From a virus, in the IMG/VR virus record IMGVR_UViG_3300044675_001159, positions 1-21,941 of that record: a DNA stretch of 21,941 bases; one strand, 5' to 3'. Under the pieces are notes generated by a model. That model was not told the DNA's origin. It did not search any database and was given only the letters and a program-made list of their open reading frames with translations. The translations under genes were made by a program, and so were the position numbers. Numbering within the stretch: the first letter of the stretch is position 1; each line of letters starts with the position of its first letter. Shown in pieces: positions 15,447-20,203 of the stretch.

Positions 15447-15623
15447 TCATTTTCCTTTACTTAAATATTCTTCAATCATTGCTTCTTTGTCATCATCGTA
15501 TAAATCCTCAAAAGGTACGAAGTGATTTTCTCCACAGCATGAGCCAGTTGTTTTAGGTTCTGTGCAGTAGCAGCAGTAGTCACCATGCGATAAATCTTTG
15601 ATTGCGTCTTGTCTTGTAATCAT
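15447..15623 (-). CDS. Small Cys-rich protein, possible zinc binder
   Basis: The start at 15623 (MITRQDAIKDL) overlaps the stop of the upstream gene (ATGA) and gives 58 residues; a GTG at 15656 in the same frame is less likely. The Cys residues are grouped: CCYC, then SCCGENH with a His after the second group, which could form a zinc site. The C-terminal half is acidic and helical (EDLYDDDKEAMIEEYL). I recall similar phage proteins without known function. Its end codes SKGK while supplying AAAGGAA as ribosome site for ERF. Confidence 0.65.
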   Translation of the reverse strand: MITRQDAIKDLSHGDYCCYCTEPKTTGSCCGENHFVPFEDLYDDDKEAMIEEYLSKGK

Positions 15624-15775
15624 TGGATTCTTTCGATAGGCTTTGCTACAAGCCACTTGTCACCCAACTGGCGTACTGACTTGACCCATTGCTTTTGGTA
15701 GCTTCTAATGACCTCTGGAGGGGCATCATAGGTGCGGAATATCTTACGGACATGGGTTAGGTAGTGTGTGTTCAT
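15620..15775 (-). CDS. 51-residue basic unknown protein
   Basis: The ATG at 15775 overlaps the previous stop (TAATG), and the TGA overlaps the next start (ATGA). The 51-residue product is basic and Trp/Tyr containing: MNTHYLTHVRKIFRTYDA, then PPEVIRSYQKQWVKSVRQLG and DKWLVAKPIERIQ. Tight coupling on both sides and the position in the operon support it. No family is recognised. Confidence 0.65.
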   Translation of the reverse strand: MNTHYLTHVRKIFRTYDAPPEVIRSYQKQWVKSVRQLGDKWLVAKPIERIQ

Positions 15776-15867
15776 TAGCCTCTCCAAGCCAGTAGTACAC
15801 CGATACCGCCAAAGATAACGATGGCTAACACATACTCAACTAGCGTCTGAATAATCTTACTTTTCAT
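15775..15867 (-). CDS. 30-residue membrane microprotein, first gene of the minus operon
   Basis: The ATG at 15867 has AGGAA six bases upstream. The frame encodes 30 residues: MKSKIIQTLVEYVLAIVIFG, then GIGVLLAWRG. A basic N-terminus is followed by one membrane helix with a Gly-rich end. Its TAA overlaps the next ATG (TAATG). It is the first gene after the minus-strand promoter, a place often used by phage host-takeover or regulatory peptides. Function is unknown. Confidence 0.6.
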   Translation of the reverse strand: MKSKIIQTLVEYVLAIVIFGGIGVLLAWRG

Positions 15868-15886
15868 TTTGATTTCCTTAAAAATA

Positions 15887-15908
15887 CCCACTTACGTTTT
15901 GTTGTGGG
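15887..15908 (-). promoter_or_regulatory. Weak hairpin in the leader of the minus operon
   Basis: CCCAC and GTGGG form a five-base stem with a 12-base loop, followed on the minus strand by TATTTTT just before the AGGAA ribosome site. It may be a weak attenuator or leader structure of the recombination operon transcript. The stem is short and may not be functional. Confidence 0.3.
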
Positions 15909-15917
15909 CTGAGACGG

Positions 15918-15945
15918 ATTGTAGAGAGTTCTTAACAGATTGCAA
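15918..15945 (-). promoter_or_regulatory. Promoter of the minus-strand recombination operon
   Basis: On the minus strand, TTGCAA (15940-15945, 4 of 6) and TACAAT (15918-15923, 5 of 6) are separated by 16 bases. The start would lie near 15910, about 45 bases before the ATG at 15867. The spacer holds CTGTTAAG, close to the CTGTTTAG found at the plus-strand promoters, so one regulator may bind both. Confidence 0.55.
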
Positions 15946-15990
15946 GATATTTATGTAGGTGTTTTCCCTAAAAACAACAAATAGTTTCTT

Positions 15991-15999
15991 TGCTATACT
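15991..15999 (+). promoter_or_regulatory. Extended -10 promoter of the Cro-like gene
   Basis: TG-C-TATACT forms an extended -10 element with no good -35 at the usual distance. The predicted transcription start, seven bases downstream, falls on the A of the ATG at 16006. No ribosome site lies upstream of that ATG, so the transcript is probably leaderless, as for the lambda repressor made from PRM. Confidence 0.55.
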
Positions 16000-16016
16000 G
16001 TTTAGATGGATAAACA
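15999..16016 (+). promoter_or_regulatory. Palindromic operator candidate over the cro-like start codon
   Basis: TGTTTA at 15999-16004 and TAAACA at 16011-16016 form an 18-base inverted repeat with a six-base centre. It overlaps the last base of the -10 and the start codon. A small HTH protein binding here would block its own promoter. Autoregulation is inference. Confidence 0.5.
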
Positions 16017-16158
16017 AACTGCTATCACACTTGCTGGCTCACAGAGTGAGCTTGCTAGAATACTTGGAATAGAAAGGTCTGCCGTTCACCAATGGAAGAC
16101 CATTCCTCCTCTACGAATTTATCAACTTAAAGAACTCAGACCAGAGTGGTTCAAATGA
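16006..16158 (+). CDS. Cro/YdaS-like helix-turn-helix regulator
   Basis: This 50-residue protein starts MDKQTAITLAGSQSELARIL and contains a helix-turn-helix: SQSELARILGIERSAVHQW at about 12-30, with recognition helix RSAVHQWK. The C-terminus (PPLRIYQLKELRPEWFK) resembles Cro/YdaS-type repressors. It lies at a divergent promoter pair, as cro does. It would control both early operons. No cI-like partner is visible in the window. The stop overlaps the next start by ATGA. Confidence 0.8.
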   Translation: MDKQTAITLAGSQSELARILGIERSAVHQWKTIPPLRIYQLKELRPEWFK

Positions 16159-16523
16159 CACAAGAAGCAGTTATCCGATGCCTACAAAACGGCCCACTAA
16201 CATCCTACCAACTAGAGGATTTAACAGGCATACCAAGACTATCTATTGCAGCTTGTTGCACCAAGATGAGTTACAAGAAGAAATTAAAAATTGGGAAAAT
16301 TAAGTTAGGACGTTCTTGGGTTTCTCAGTACACCTTAGAGCCACATATGATTGAGGCTCAAAAGGCTGCCAATGATGAGCCTTACGACAAGCTAAACCCA
16401 TTCGACATTCGCAATGCCAAGGGTATCTTTTCTAAGGCTGAATATGCGGTTATGAACGCACAAGCTAAAAGATTGCTTGGCAAATCGTTTTCACAAGATA
16501 TTACAAATAACCAGTTTATTTGA
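16155..16523 (+). CDS. Winged-helix-like DNA-binding protein
   Basis: The ATG at 16155 overlaps the cro-like stop (ATGA), giving 122 residues; a GTG at 16146 is less likely. The N-terminal 60 residues (QEAVIRCLQNGPLTSYQLED, then LTGIPRLSIAACCTKMSYKK and a beta pair LKIGKIKLGRSWVSQY) have the length and pattern of a winged helix. The C-terminal part is charged (NPFDIRNAKGIFSKAEY). A role in early gene control or replication is likely but unproven. Confidence 0.6.
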   Translation: MTQEAVIRCLQNGPLTSYQLEDLTGIPRLSIAACCTKMSYKKKLKIGKIKLGRSWVSQYTLEPHMIEAQKAANDEPYDKLNPFDIRNAKGIFSKAEYAVMNAQAKRLLGKSFSQDITNNQFI

Positions 16524-16529
16524 TACAAT
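16501..16529 (+). promoter_or_regulatory. Candidate extended -10 promoter before the replication gene
   Basis: TG-A-TACAAT at 16521-16529 is an extended -10, with TTACAA (3 of 6) 17 bases upstream at 16501-16506. A palindrome TGTTT-TG-AAACA follows at 16529-16540, just after the -10, in the same relative place as the palindrome at the cro-like gene. Confidence 0.45.
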
Positions 16530-16638
16530 GTTTTGAAACACGGCTAGATGCGAAGTCATGAGCGCATTGAAAAGGGTTCCCACTTTTTCCCCTGCCGAGG
16601 TTTCTTTCTTTTTAAGTGGCTTTTAAAGTGGAAATTCT
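16530..16638 (+). promoter_or_regulatory. Structured 5' leader of the replication gene
   Basis: The 110-base leader has no gene. GATGCG (from about 16547) can pair with CGCATT near 16564. CCCACTTTTT at 16579-16588 can pair with either of two downstream copies, AAGTGG at 16614-16619 or AAAGTGG at 16625-16631. The second copy overlaps the ribosome site (AGTGGA) of the ATG at 16639, so the two pairings would expose or hide that site. A switch or attenuation role is inference from these complementarities. Confidence 0.4.
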
Positions 16639-17421
16639 ATGCACTACTATCAGCATCATATTGGTGACTTCATCAAGGATACATCGTTCTTGACCAATGA
16701 AGAAATCGGTATTTATCTCAAGTTAATTTGGCTTTATTACGACTCTGAAAAGCCATTGCCAAACAATTTATTTGAACTTGGCATGAAGACAGGAACAAGG
16801 GACAACCAAGTTGTTCTTGAGGGTCTTTTAGAGATGTTCTTTATTCTTGATGAGCAGAATAAATGTTGGAATCACACTAGATGCGACAAAGAACTTGAAC
16901 ATTACAAACAGCAATTAACTACTGCTTCTAAGGCTGGAAAAGCATCAGCACTTAAACGAGCGATGAACAAGAATCCAACGAGCGTTGAACAGACGTTAAA
17001 CGAGCGTTCAACAGAGGTTCAACCAACCAATAACCAACAACCATTAACCAAGAACCAAGAGAAGAAGACACTCGGCAAACGCCTCGCTTCTGATTTTAGT
17101 TTTCCAAAAGAATGGGAAGAATTCTGTCAAACAGAACGCCCAGAACTTAGCCCTGTAAAAACCTTTGACCAGTTTAAGGATTACTGGATAGCTCAAGCAG
17201 GTCAAAAGGGTGTAAAGCTGGATTGGTTTGCTACTTGGCGTAATTGGGTGAGAAGCACTAACGCACCAAAGCAAAACCCTGCCGACATTGTGAGGCTCAC
17301 AGTTCCGAGCAGAAATGAGCCTGACCCTGCTTTGGAAAAGATTAAAGCTGATGCGAAAAAGGCTGCACCATTGCCAGACCACATTCGTCTGATTATGCAA
17401 AACATGAAAGGCAGGTCATGA
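16639..17421 (+). CDS. DUF1376-type phage replication protein
   Basis: This 260-residue protein has a YdaU/DUF1376-like N-terminus: MHYYQHHIGDFIKDTSFLTN, EEIGIYLKLIWLYYDSEKPL and WNHTRCDKELEHYKQQ, followed by a KAGKASALKR motif typical of the family. A Gln/Asn/Thr linker covers about 110-145. The C-terminal domain has FPKEWEEFCQTERPELSP and FDQFKDYWIAQAGQKGVKLD, then WFATWRNWVR, as in phage replication-initiation (O-like) proteins. It likely loads the host helicase at the phage origin. No ATPase motif is present. Its stop overlaps the methyltransferase start by ATGA. Confidence 0.8.
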   Translation: MHYYQHHIGDFIKDTSFLTNEEIGIYLKLIWLYYDSEKPLPNNLFELGMKTGTRDNQVVLEGLLEMFFILDEQNKCWNHTRCDKELEHYKQQLTTASKAGKASALKRAMNKNPTSVEQTLNERSTEVQPTNNQQPLTKNQEKKTLGKRLASDFSFPKEWEEFCQTERPELSPVKTFDQFKDYWIAQAGQKGVKLDWFATWRNWVRSTNAPKQNPADIVRLTVPSRNEPDPALEKIKADAKKAAPLPDHIRLIMQNMKGRS

Positions 17422-18203
17422 ATGAGTTGGCATTATTTGCGGGGGGGGGGGAGGAATCCTTGCAGGACATTTGCTCGGATGGAGAACTGTGTGTGCCGTT
17501 GAAATCGAAGATTACCCACGCAGAGTTTTACTGCAACGGCAAGCTGATGGATTCTTACCTAGATTCCCTATCTGGGACGACATTTGTACATTCGATGGAA
17601 AGCCTTGGGCAGGAAAAGTCGATGTCATCTCAGGTGGATTTCCCTGTCAGGACATTAGTGCCGCAGGAAAAGGCGCAGGACTTGACGGAGAAAGGTCAGG
17701 ACTCTGGGGAGAAATGGCAAGGGTCATTCACGAAGTACAGCCCAGATTCGTATTCGTGGAAAACTCACCAATGCTCACTTCTAGGGGACTTGGACGAGTT
17801 CTTGGAGACTTGGCCACAATGGGGTTTGATGCGAGATGGGGAGTGTTGGGAGCATCAGACGTTGGAGCGAAGCATGAAAGGAAGCGAATCTGGATTGTTG
17901 CCAGACAACCAAAATTTCTTTCACACGCCCAACACAACAGGATTAGATGGTGGGAGCAACAGCAGAAAAGCCTTGAAGAAAAGAATTTCAACATGGCCAA
18001 CACCAACGACTCCGAGTGGAGGAGGGAATGTAGGCGGTTCTGGAGCGTACAAAAATGCAATCAAGAATGGGACTCACATTCCACATTCGATAAACCCGAG
18101 CCTATACGAATGGTTGATGGGGTGGCCAATAGGGTGGACAGACTTAAAGCCATTGGAAACGGACAAGTGCCATTGTGCGCTGCAACAGCATGGAGAATCC
18201 TAA
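17418..18203 (+). CDS. Alternative-frame ORF overprinted on dcm (261 residues)
   Basis: With 11 G as written, translation from 17418 stays open for 261 codons in the frame not used by the methyltransferase. The product begins MNELALFAGGGEES and contains FPVRTLVPQEK, SYSWKTHQCSLLGDLDEF, LETWPQWGLMRDGECWE, STWPTPTTPS and LYEWLMGWPIGWTDLKPLE. I recall proteins of this appearance in phage databases, where they may be either real overlapping genes or mis-called dcm shadows. The absence of stops is notable but does not prove translation. Function is unknown. A -1 shift on the G-run would move ribosomes from this frame to dcm. Confidence 0.4.
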   Translation: MNELALFAGGGEESLQDICSDGELCVPLKSKITHAEFYCNGKLMDSYLDSLSGTTFVHSMESLGQEKSMSSQVDFPVRTLVPQEKAQDLTEKGQDSGEKWQGSFTKYSPDSYSWKTHQCSLLGDLDEFLETWPQWGLMRDGECWEHQTLERSMKGSESGLLPDNQNFFHTPNTTGLDGGSNSRKALKKRISTWPTPTTPSGGGNVGGSGAYKNAIKNGTHIPHSINPSLYEWLMGWPIGWTDLKPLETDKCHCALQQHGES

Positions 18204-18217
18204 GTGAATCACTTTGA
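17418..18217 (+). CDS. dcm: C5 cytosine DNA methyltransferase, frameshifted at an 11-G tract
   Basis: The start at 17418 overlaps the replication gene stop (ATGA) and encodes MNELALFAG, the beginning of motif I. The rest of motif I (ILAGHLLGWRTVCAVEIE) is in a different frame after 11 G at 17441-17451; 9 or 12 G would restore it. Downstream, motif IV is SGGFPCQDIS (near 17633-17659) with the catalytic Cys, motif VI is VENSP (17756-17770; ENS instead of the usual ENV), and motif VIII is KRIWIVA. The final block, RLKAIGNGQVPLCAATAWRIL, has the motif IX/X pattern. The reconstructed protein is about 265 residues with a short target-recognition region. It would methylate cytosine for protection from host restriction. 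Confidence 0.85.
17441..17451 (+). repeat. Poly-G tract of 11 in dcm motif I
   Basis: Eleven consecutive G lie between GC and AGGAATCC. Such tracts slip in replication, transcription and translation, and are also prone to sequencing error. Length modulo three decides whether the start codon reads into dcm (9 or 12 G) or into the alternative frame (11 G). Confidence 0.95.
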
Positions 18218-18228
18218 ATGGCCTACAA

Positions 18229-18444
18229 ATGACTCCTGCAGAATTAGAACACTTCAAGGACTGCGAAGCGAGAGAGTGGATACGCAGATTCAACCAAAAG
18301 AAATTGACGATTGGCTCAAGCAAAGCGTTGCTCTGGTGGCAGGGTGTGTGCGTGGACTTGGAACGAATCAGAGGAAAGTCAGATACTTTGCTTTTGAGGG
18401 ACAGAATGACGAGGTTACGAAATGAGGAGAGCAGCAAGAGTTGA
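18229..18444 (+). CDS. Small charged phage protein of unknown function
   Basis: The ATG at 18229 (MTPAELEHFKDCEAREWIRR) gives 71 residues; a TTG at 18214 in the same frame is less likely. The protein is basic and helical, with LLWWQGVCVDLERIRG in the middle and LRDRMTRLRNEE near the end. I recall the MTPxEL...CEAR-W(I/L)R start in other phage hypothetical proteins. It overlaps the nuclease-like gene by 23 bases. The other frame from 18204 shows no family-like pattern. Confidence 0.55.
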   Translation: MTPAELEHFKDCEAREWIRRFNQKKLTIGSSKALLWWQGVCVDLERIRGKSDTLLLRDRMTRLRNEESSKS

Positions 18445-18688
18445 CGCTAACCAAGACCAGATAGTTTCTGCCTTGCGTGGTGCAGGGGCATATGTCTGGA
18501 TTATTGGCTTACCAGTTGACCTGCTGGTTGGCTACAAGGGTCACACCTTTCTGGTGGAGATTAAAACGGACTCTAAAAAGCGTTTAACGAAGCTACAAGC
18601 CGATTTTTTCGAGAATTGGTCAGGTAGTACCTTGGCAAGAATAGATTGCCCAGAGGCAGCACTAAGAATGATTGGGGTAGTTAAGTGA
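18422..18688 (+). CDS. Holliday-junction-nuclease-like (PD-(D/E)XK) protein
   Basis: This 88-residue protein has the compact resolvase/VRR-type nuclease core: VDANQDQIVSALRGAGAYVW, then GLPVDLLVGYKG with Asp33, and FLVEIKTDSKKRLTKLQ with Glu46-x-Lys48 and a following Gln59. The order G-x-P-x-D ... E-x-K ... Q is characteristic. It could cut branched or recombining DNA before packaging. Its stop overlaps the next GTG start (GTGA). Confidence 0.8.
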   Translation: MRRAARVDANQDQIVSALRGAGAYVWIIGLPVDLLVGYKGHTFLVEIKTDSKKRLTKLQADFFENWSGSTLARIDCPEAALRMIGVVK

Positions 18689-19017
18689 AAGCACCTTATA
18701 AAGCCATCGAATACATCATTGAAAATTCATGCAAATATGCGGAGGCTAAAGCACAAAGAATTTACCTTGAGGAGTTCCGAAAAACCAAGAAGGCTCTATT
18801 GATGAAGGATGCGTTAGCCAGAGGGATAGATTCTGCCGTGGCTCAAGAGCGTGAAGCCTATGCCCACATTGAGTATGCTGATTTGCTCAAGGGGCTAATG
18901 ATTGCCATCGAAAAAGAGGAAACCTTAAAGTGGATGCTGACTGCTGCCCAGATGAAAGCCGACATTTGGAGAAGTGAGCAAGCTAGTGAGCGTCTTGGCG
19001 TAAAAACTACGGAGTAG
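18685..19017 (+). CDS. Conserved-looking helical phage protein
   Basis: A GTG at 18685 overlaps the previous stop (GTGA) and opens 110 residues. The protein is almost wholly helical and charged: KYAEAKAQRIYLEEFRKTKK, then LLMKDALARGIDSAVAQE, and LKWMLTAAQMKADIWRSEQA. I recall similar proteins next to resolvase-like genes in phages; no function is known to me. No membrane or metal motif is visible. Confidence 0.65.
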   Translation: MKAPYKAIEYIIENSCKYAEAKAQRIYLEEFRKTKKALLMKDALARGIDSAVAQEREAYAHIEYADLLKGLMIAIEKEETLKWMLTAAQMKADIWRSEQASERLGVKTTE

Positions 19018-19038
19018 GGAAAGTACCTAGTAAATAAA

Positions 19039-19067
19039 TTGCACAAGTCTGTTTAGTTTGCTATACT
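19039..19067 (+). promoter_or_regulatory. Promoter with extended -10 before the 19115 gene
   Basis: TTGCAC at 19039-19044 and TATACT at 19062-19067 are separated by 17 bases, with TG-C before the -10. TTTGCTATACT (19057-19067) is identical to the cro-like promoter, and CTGTTTAG at 19049-19056 also occurs there. The leader to the ATG at 19115 is about 40 bases. Confidence 0.6.
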
Positions 19068-19114
19068 TCACTCAGCCCAAGAAATTCTCAAGGGTACTTT
19101 TAAGGATTAAGACA

Positions 19115-19285
19115 ATGACTAAAGCATACGAAGTTCACAACCCAAGTTTTAACGACATGACGCTTGAGCAGCAAATTGAGGTTGGCATCAATGATTGGGC
19201 AGTTGAAGGTAAAAGTGGTCACTTGTACTTTGGCAGAACTGCTAAAGAAGCAATGGAAATTGCTCAAGGTTTTAATTTCAAGTAA
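19115..19285 (+). CDS. 56-residue acidic unknown protein
   Basis: The ATG at 19115 (MTKAYEVHNPSFNDMTLEQQ) has AAGGA eight bases upstream and follows a clear promoter, so it is chosen over an earlier in-frame start at 19058 that would lie inside the promoter. The 56-residue product continues with IEVGINDWAVEGKSGHLYFG and ends EIAQGFNFK. It has no recognised family. Its own promoter suggests high or timed expression. Confidence 0.6.
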   Translation: MTKAYEVHNPSFNDMTLEQQIEVGINDWAVEGKSGHLYFGRTAKEAMEIAQGFNFK

Positions 19286-19292
19286 ATCAATA

Positions 19293-19315
19293 GGGGACTT
19301 AGTCCCCCACTTTTA
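19293..19315 (+). terminator. Weak terminator or attenuator hairpin
   Basis: GGGGAC at 19293-19298 and GTCCCC at 19302-19307 form a six-base GC-rich stem with a TTA loop, followed by CACTTTTAA. The T-run is only four long and does not directly abut the stem, so partial termination or 3' end protection is more likely than full termination. Confidence 0.5.
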
Positions 19316-19326
19316 AGGACTACAAA

Positions 19327-19578
19327 ATGAAATACGAATTTGACACAACTACTGGTGAAGGCTCTGTAATCGTTACTGTCGTGATGACATACGAGACAGA
19401 CGAAGAAGGCACTTACAACGAGAACATTGATGAAGTCTGGTTTGAAGGACGTAACGTCATGGGCATCTTTACTGACCAGCAGTTTAAGGAATTAGAGATT
19501 GAGGGATGTATGCGTCTTGCAAAGCACATCTTGGAGGAAGCTGACCATGCAAAAATCATGGCGTACGAGGCTGAGTAA
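19327..19578 (+). CDS. Acidic unknown protein
   Basis: This 83-residue protein starts at an ATG with AAGGAC upstream. It is strongly acidic: MKYEFDTTTGEGSVIVTVVM, TYETDEEGTYNENIDEVWFE and a helical C-terminus with LAKHILEEADHAKIMAYEAE. A beta-rich N-terminal half followed by a helix is plausible. A membrane microprotein gene begins inside its 3' end. No family is recognised; a small acidic host-directed protein is possible but unproven. Confidence 0.6.
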   Translation: MKYEFDTTTGEGSVIVTVVMTYETDEEGTYNENIDEVWFEGRNVMGIFTDQQFKELEIEGCMRLAKHILEEADHAKIMAYEAE

Positions 19579-19663
19579 ACAGGCAGTTTGGCGACTAACT
19601 GTTCTTTCACTAGCGACTTTTTGGTGGTTGGTGGTTTATTTCATAGGGGTTTGGTATGAATAG
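19547..19663 (+). CDS. 38-residue membrane microprotein
   Basis: The ATG at 19547 lies within the 3' end of the preceding gene in another frame, with a strong GGAGGAA site at 19533-19539, seven bases upstream. The product has a basic N-terminus (MQKSWRTRLSKQAVWR) and one membrane helix (LTVLSLATFWWLVVYFIGVW) ending in YE. It overlaps the next gene by eight bases. The strong ribosome site is the main support. Confidence 0.6.
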   Translation: MQKSWRTRLSKQAVWRLTVLSLATFWWLVVYFIGVWYE

Positions 19664-19853
19664 AGAAGACGTTATTCGCATAGCCCTAGAAGTTGGCTTC
19701 TATGATGGTGAGATTGATAAATGTCAATTGATGCTTGAACGCTTTGCCTATCTGATTGCTCAACAAGAACGAGAGCGTATTGCCAAAAAAATAGAGCAAT
19801 TACCTTTTGGCGATACTGCTGCCAGTTTTAGTGTTTATGTAAGAGAAGCATGA
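19656..19853 (+). CDS. Small helical phage protein
   Basis: This 65-residue protein has GGGG six bases before its ATG. It reads MNREDVIRIALEVGFYDGEI, then LMLERFAYLIAQQERERIAK. The pattern M-N-R-x-D-(I/V)-I-R-x-A-x-E-x-G-F ... L-E-R-F-A-x-L-(V/I)-A is one I recall in many phage hypothetical proteins. No function is known. The stop overlaps the HNH gene by ATGA. Confidence 0.65.
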   Translation: MNREDVIRIALEVGFYDGEIDKCQLMLERFAYLIAQQERERIAKKIEQLPFGDTAASFSVYVREA

Positions 19854-20107
19854 ACAACAGACCCAATAACAGGGAACGACTCCACTTGGCAAAGATTAAA
19901 GAAATGCCTTGTGGGGTCTGCAATGCTTCTGGCCCAAGCGATGCACACCATATTGTCCAACATAATCAATACTTATGTATTCCTTTATGTAAGGATTGCC
20001 ATCAGGGTTCATTTAATGGCATACACGGACAGGCTAGGATTTGGAAGGTAATGAAGTTAGATGAGATGGATGTTTTAAATCTAACGCTTGCAAATCTTTT
20101 CAGATAG
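19850..20107 (+). CDS. Small HNH/Ref-like zinc nuclease
   Basis: This 85-residue protein has an HNH-type zinc finger: MPCGVCNASGPSDAHHIVQH with CxxC and the HH of the active site, then LCIPLCKDCHQG with a second CxxC-H, and FNGIHGQARIWK. The Cys pairs hold zinc and the HH pair is catalytic. The layout resembles the phage P1 Ref recombination nuclease and related small HNH proteins. It is the last gene before the strong terminator. Confidence 0.7.
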   Translation: MNNRPNNRERLHLAKIKEMPCGVCNASGPSDAHHIVQHNQYLCIPLCKDCHQGSFNGIHGQARIWKVMKLDEMDVLNLTLANLFR

Positions 20108-20143
20108 CGCACAATGGACGCACTCAGTTGCCATTGAGACTTT

Positions 20144-20170
20144 AGAGGGACTTGTTCCCTCTTTTTTTTT
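20144..20170 (+). terminator. Strong intrinsic terminator of the early operon
   Basis: AGAGGGA at 20144-20150 pairs with TCCCTCT at 20156-20162, with a CTTGT loop and a run of nine T at 20162-20170. This is a textbook rho-independent terminator. It ends the early plus-strand operon that begins at the cro-like gene. Confidence 0.92.
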
Positions 20171-20180
20171 ATGAGATAAT
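20152..20180 (+). promoter_or_regulatory. Candidate promoter overlapping the terminator
   Basis: TG-A-GATAAT at 20172-20180 is an extended -10, and TTGTTC at 20152-20157 lies 17 bases upstream, inside the terminator loop and stem. The start near 20187 precedes the gene at 20204. The strong AGGGA site at 20194-20198 follows. Confidence 0.5.
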
Positions 20181-20203
20181 GAGACAAACTCCTAGGGACA
20201 CCT

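Noticed and set aside
17044-17400. 118-residue minus-strand frame in the replication gene
   Set aside because: It lies opposite a clear DUF1376-type gene and has no signals of its own.
17728-18060. 110-residue minus-strand frame across dcm
   Set aside because: The region is stop-poor in several frames. This frame has no motif, start context or operon partner.
18204-18425. 73-residue frame overlapping the 18229 gene
   Set aside because: Its sequence shows no family-like pattern, while the 18229 frame resembles known phage proteins and fits the gene packing.
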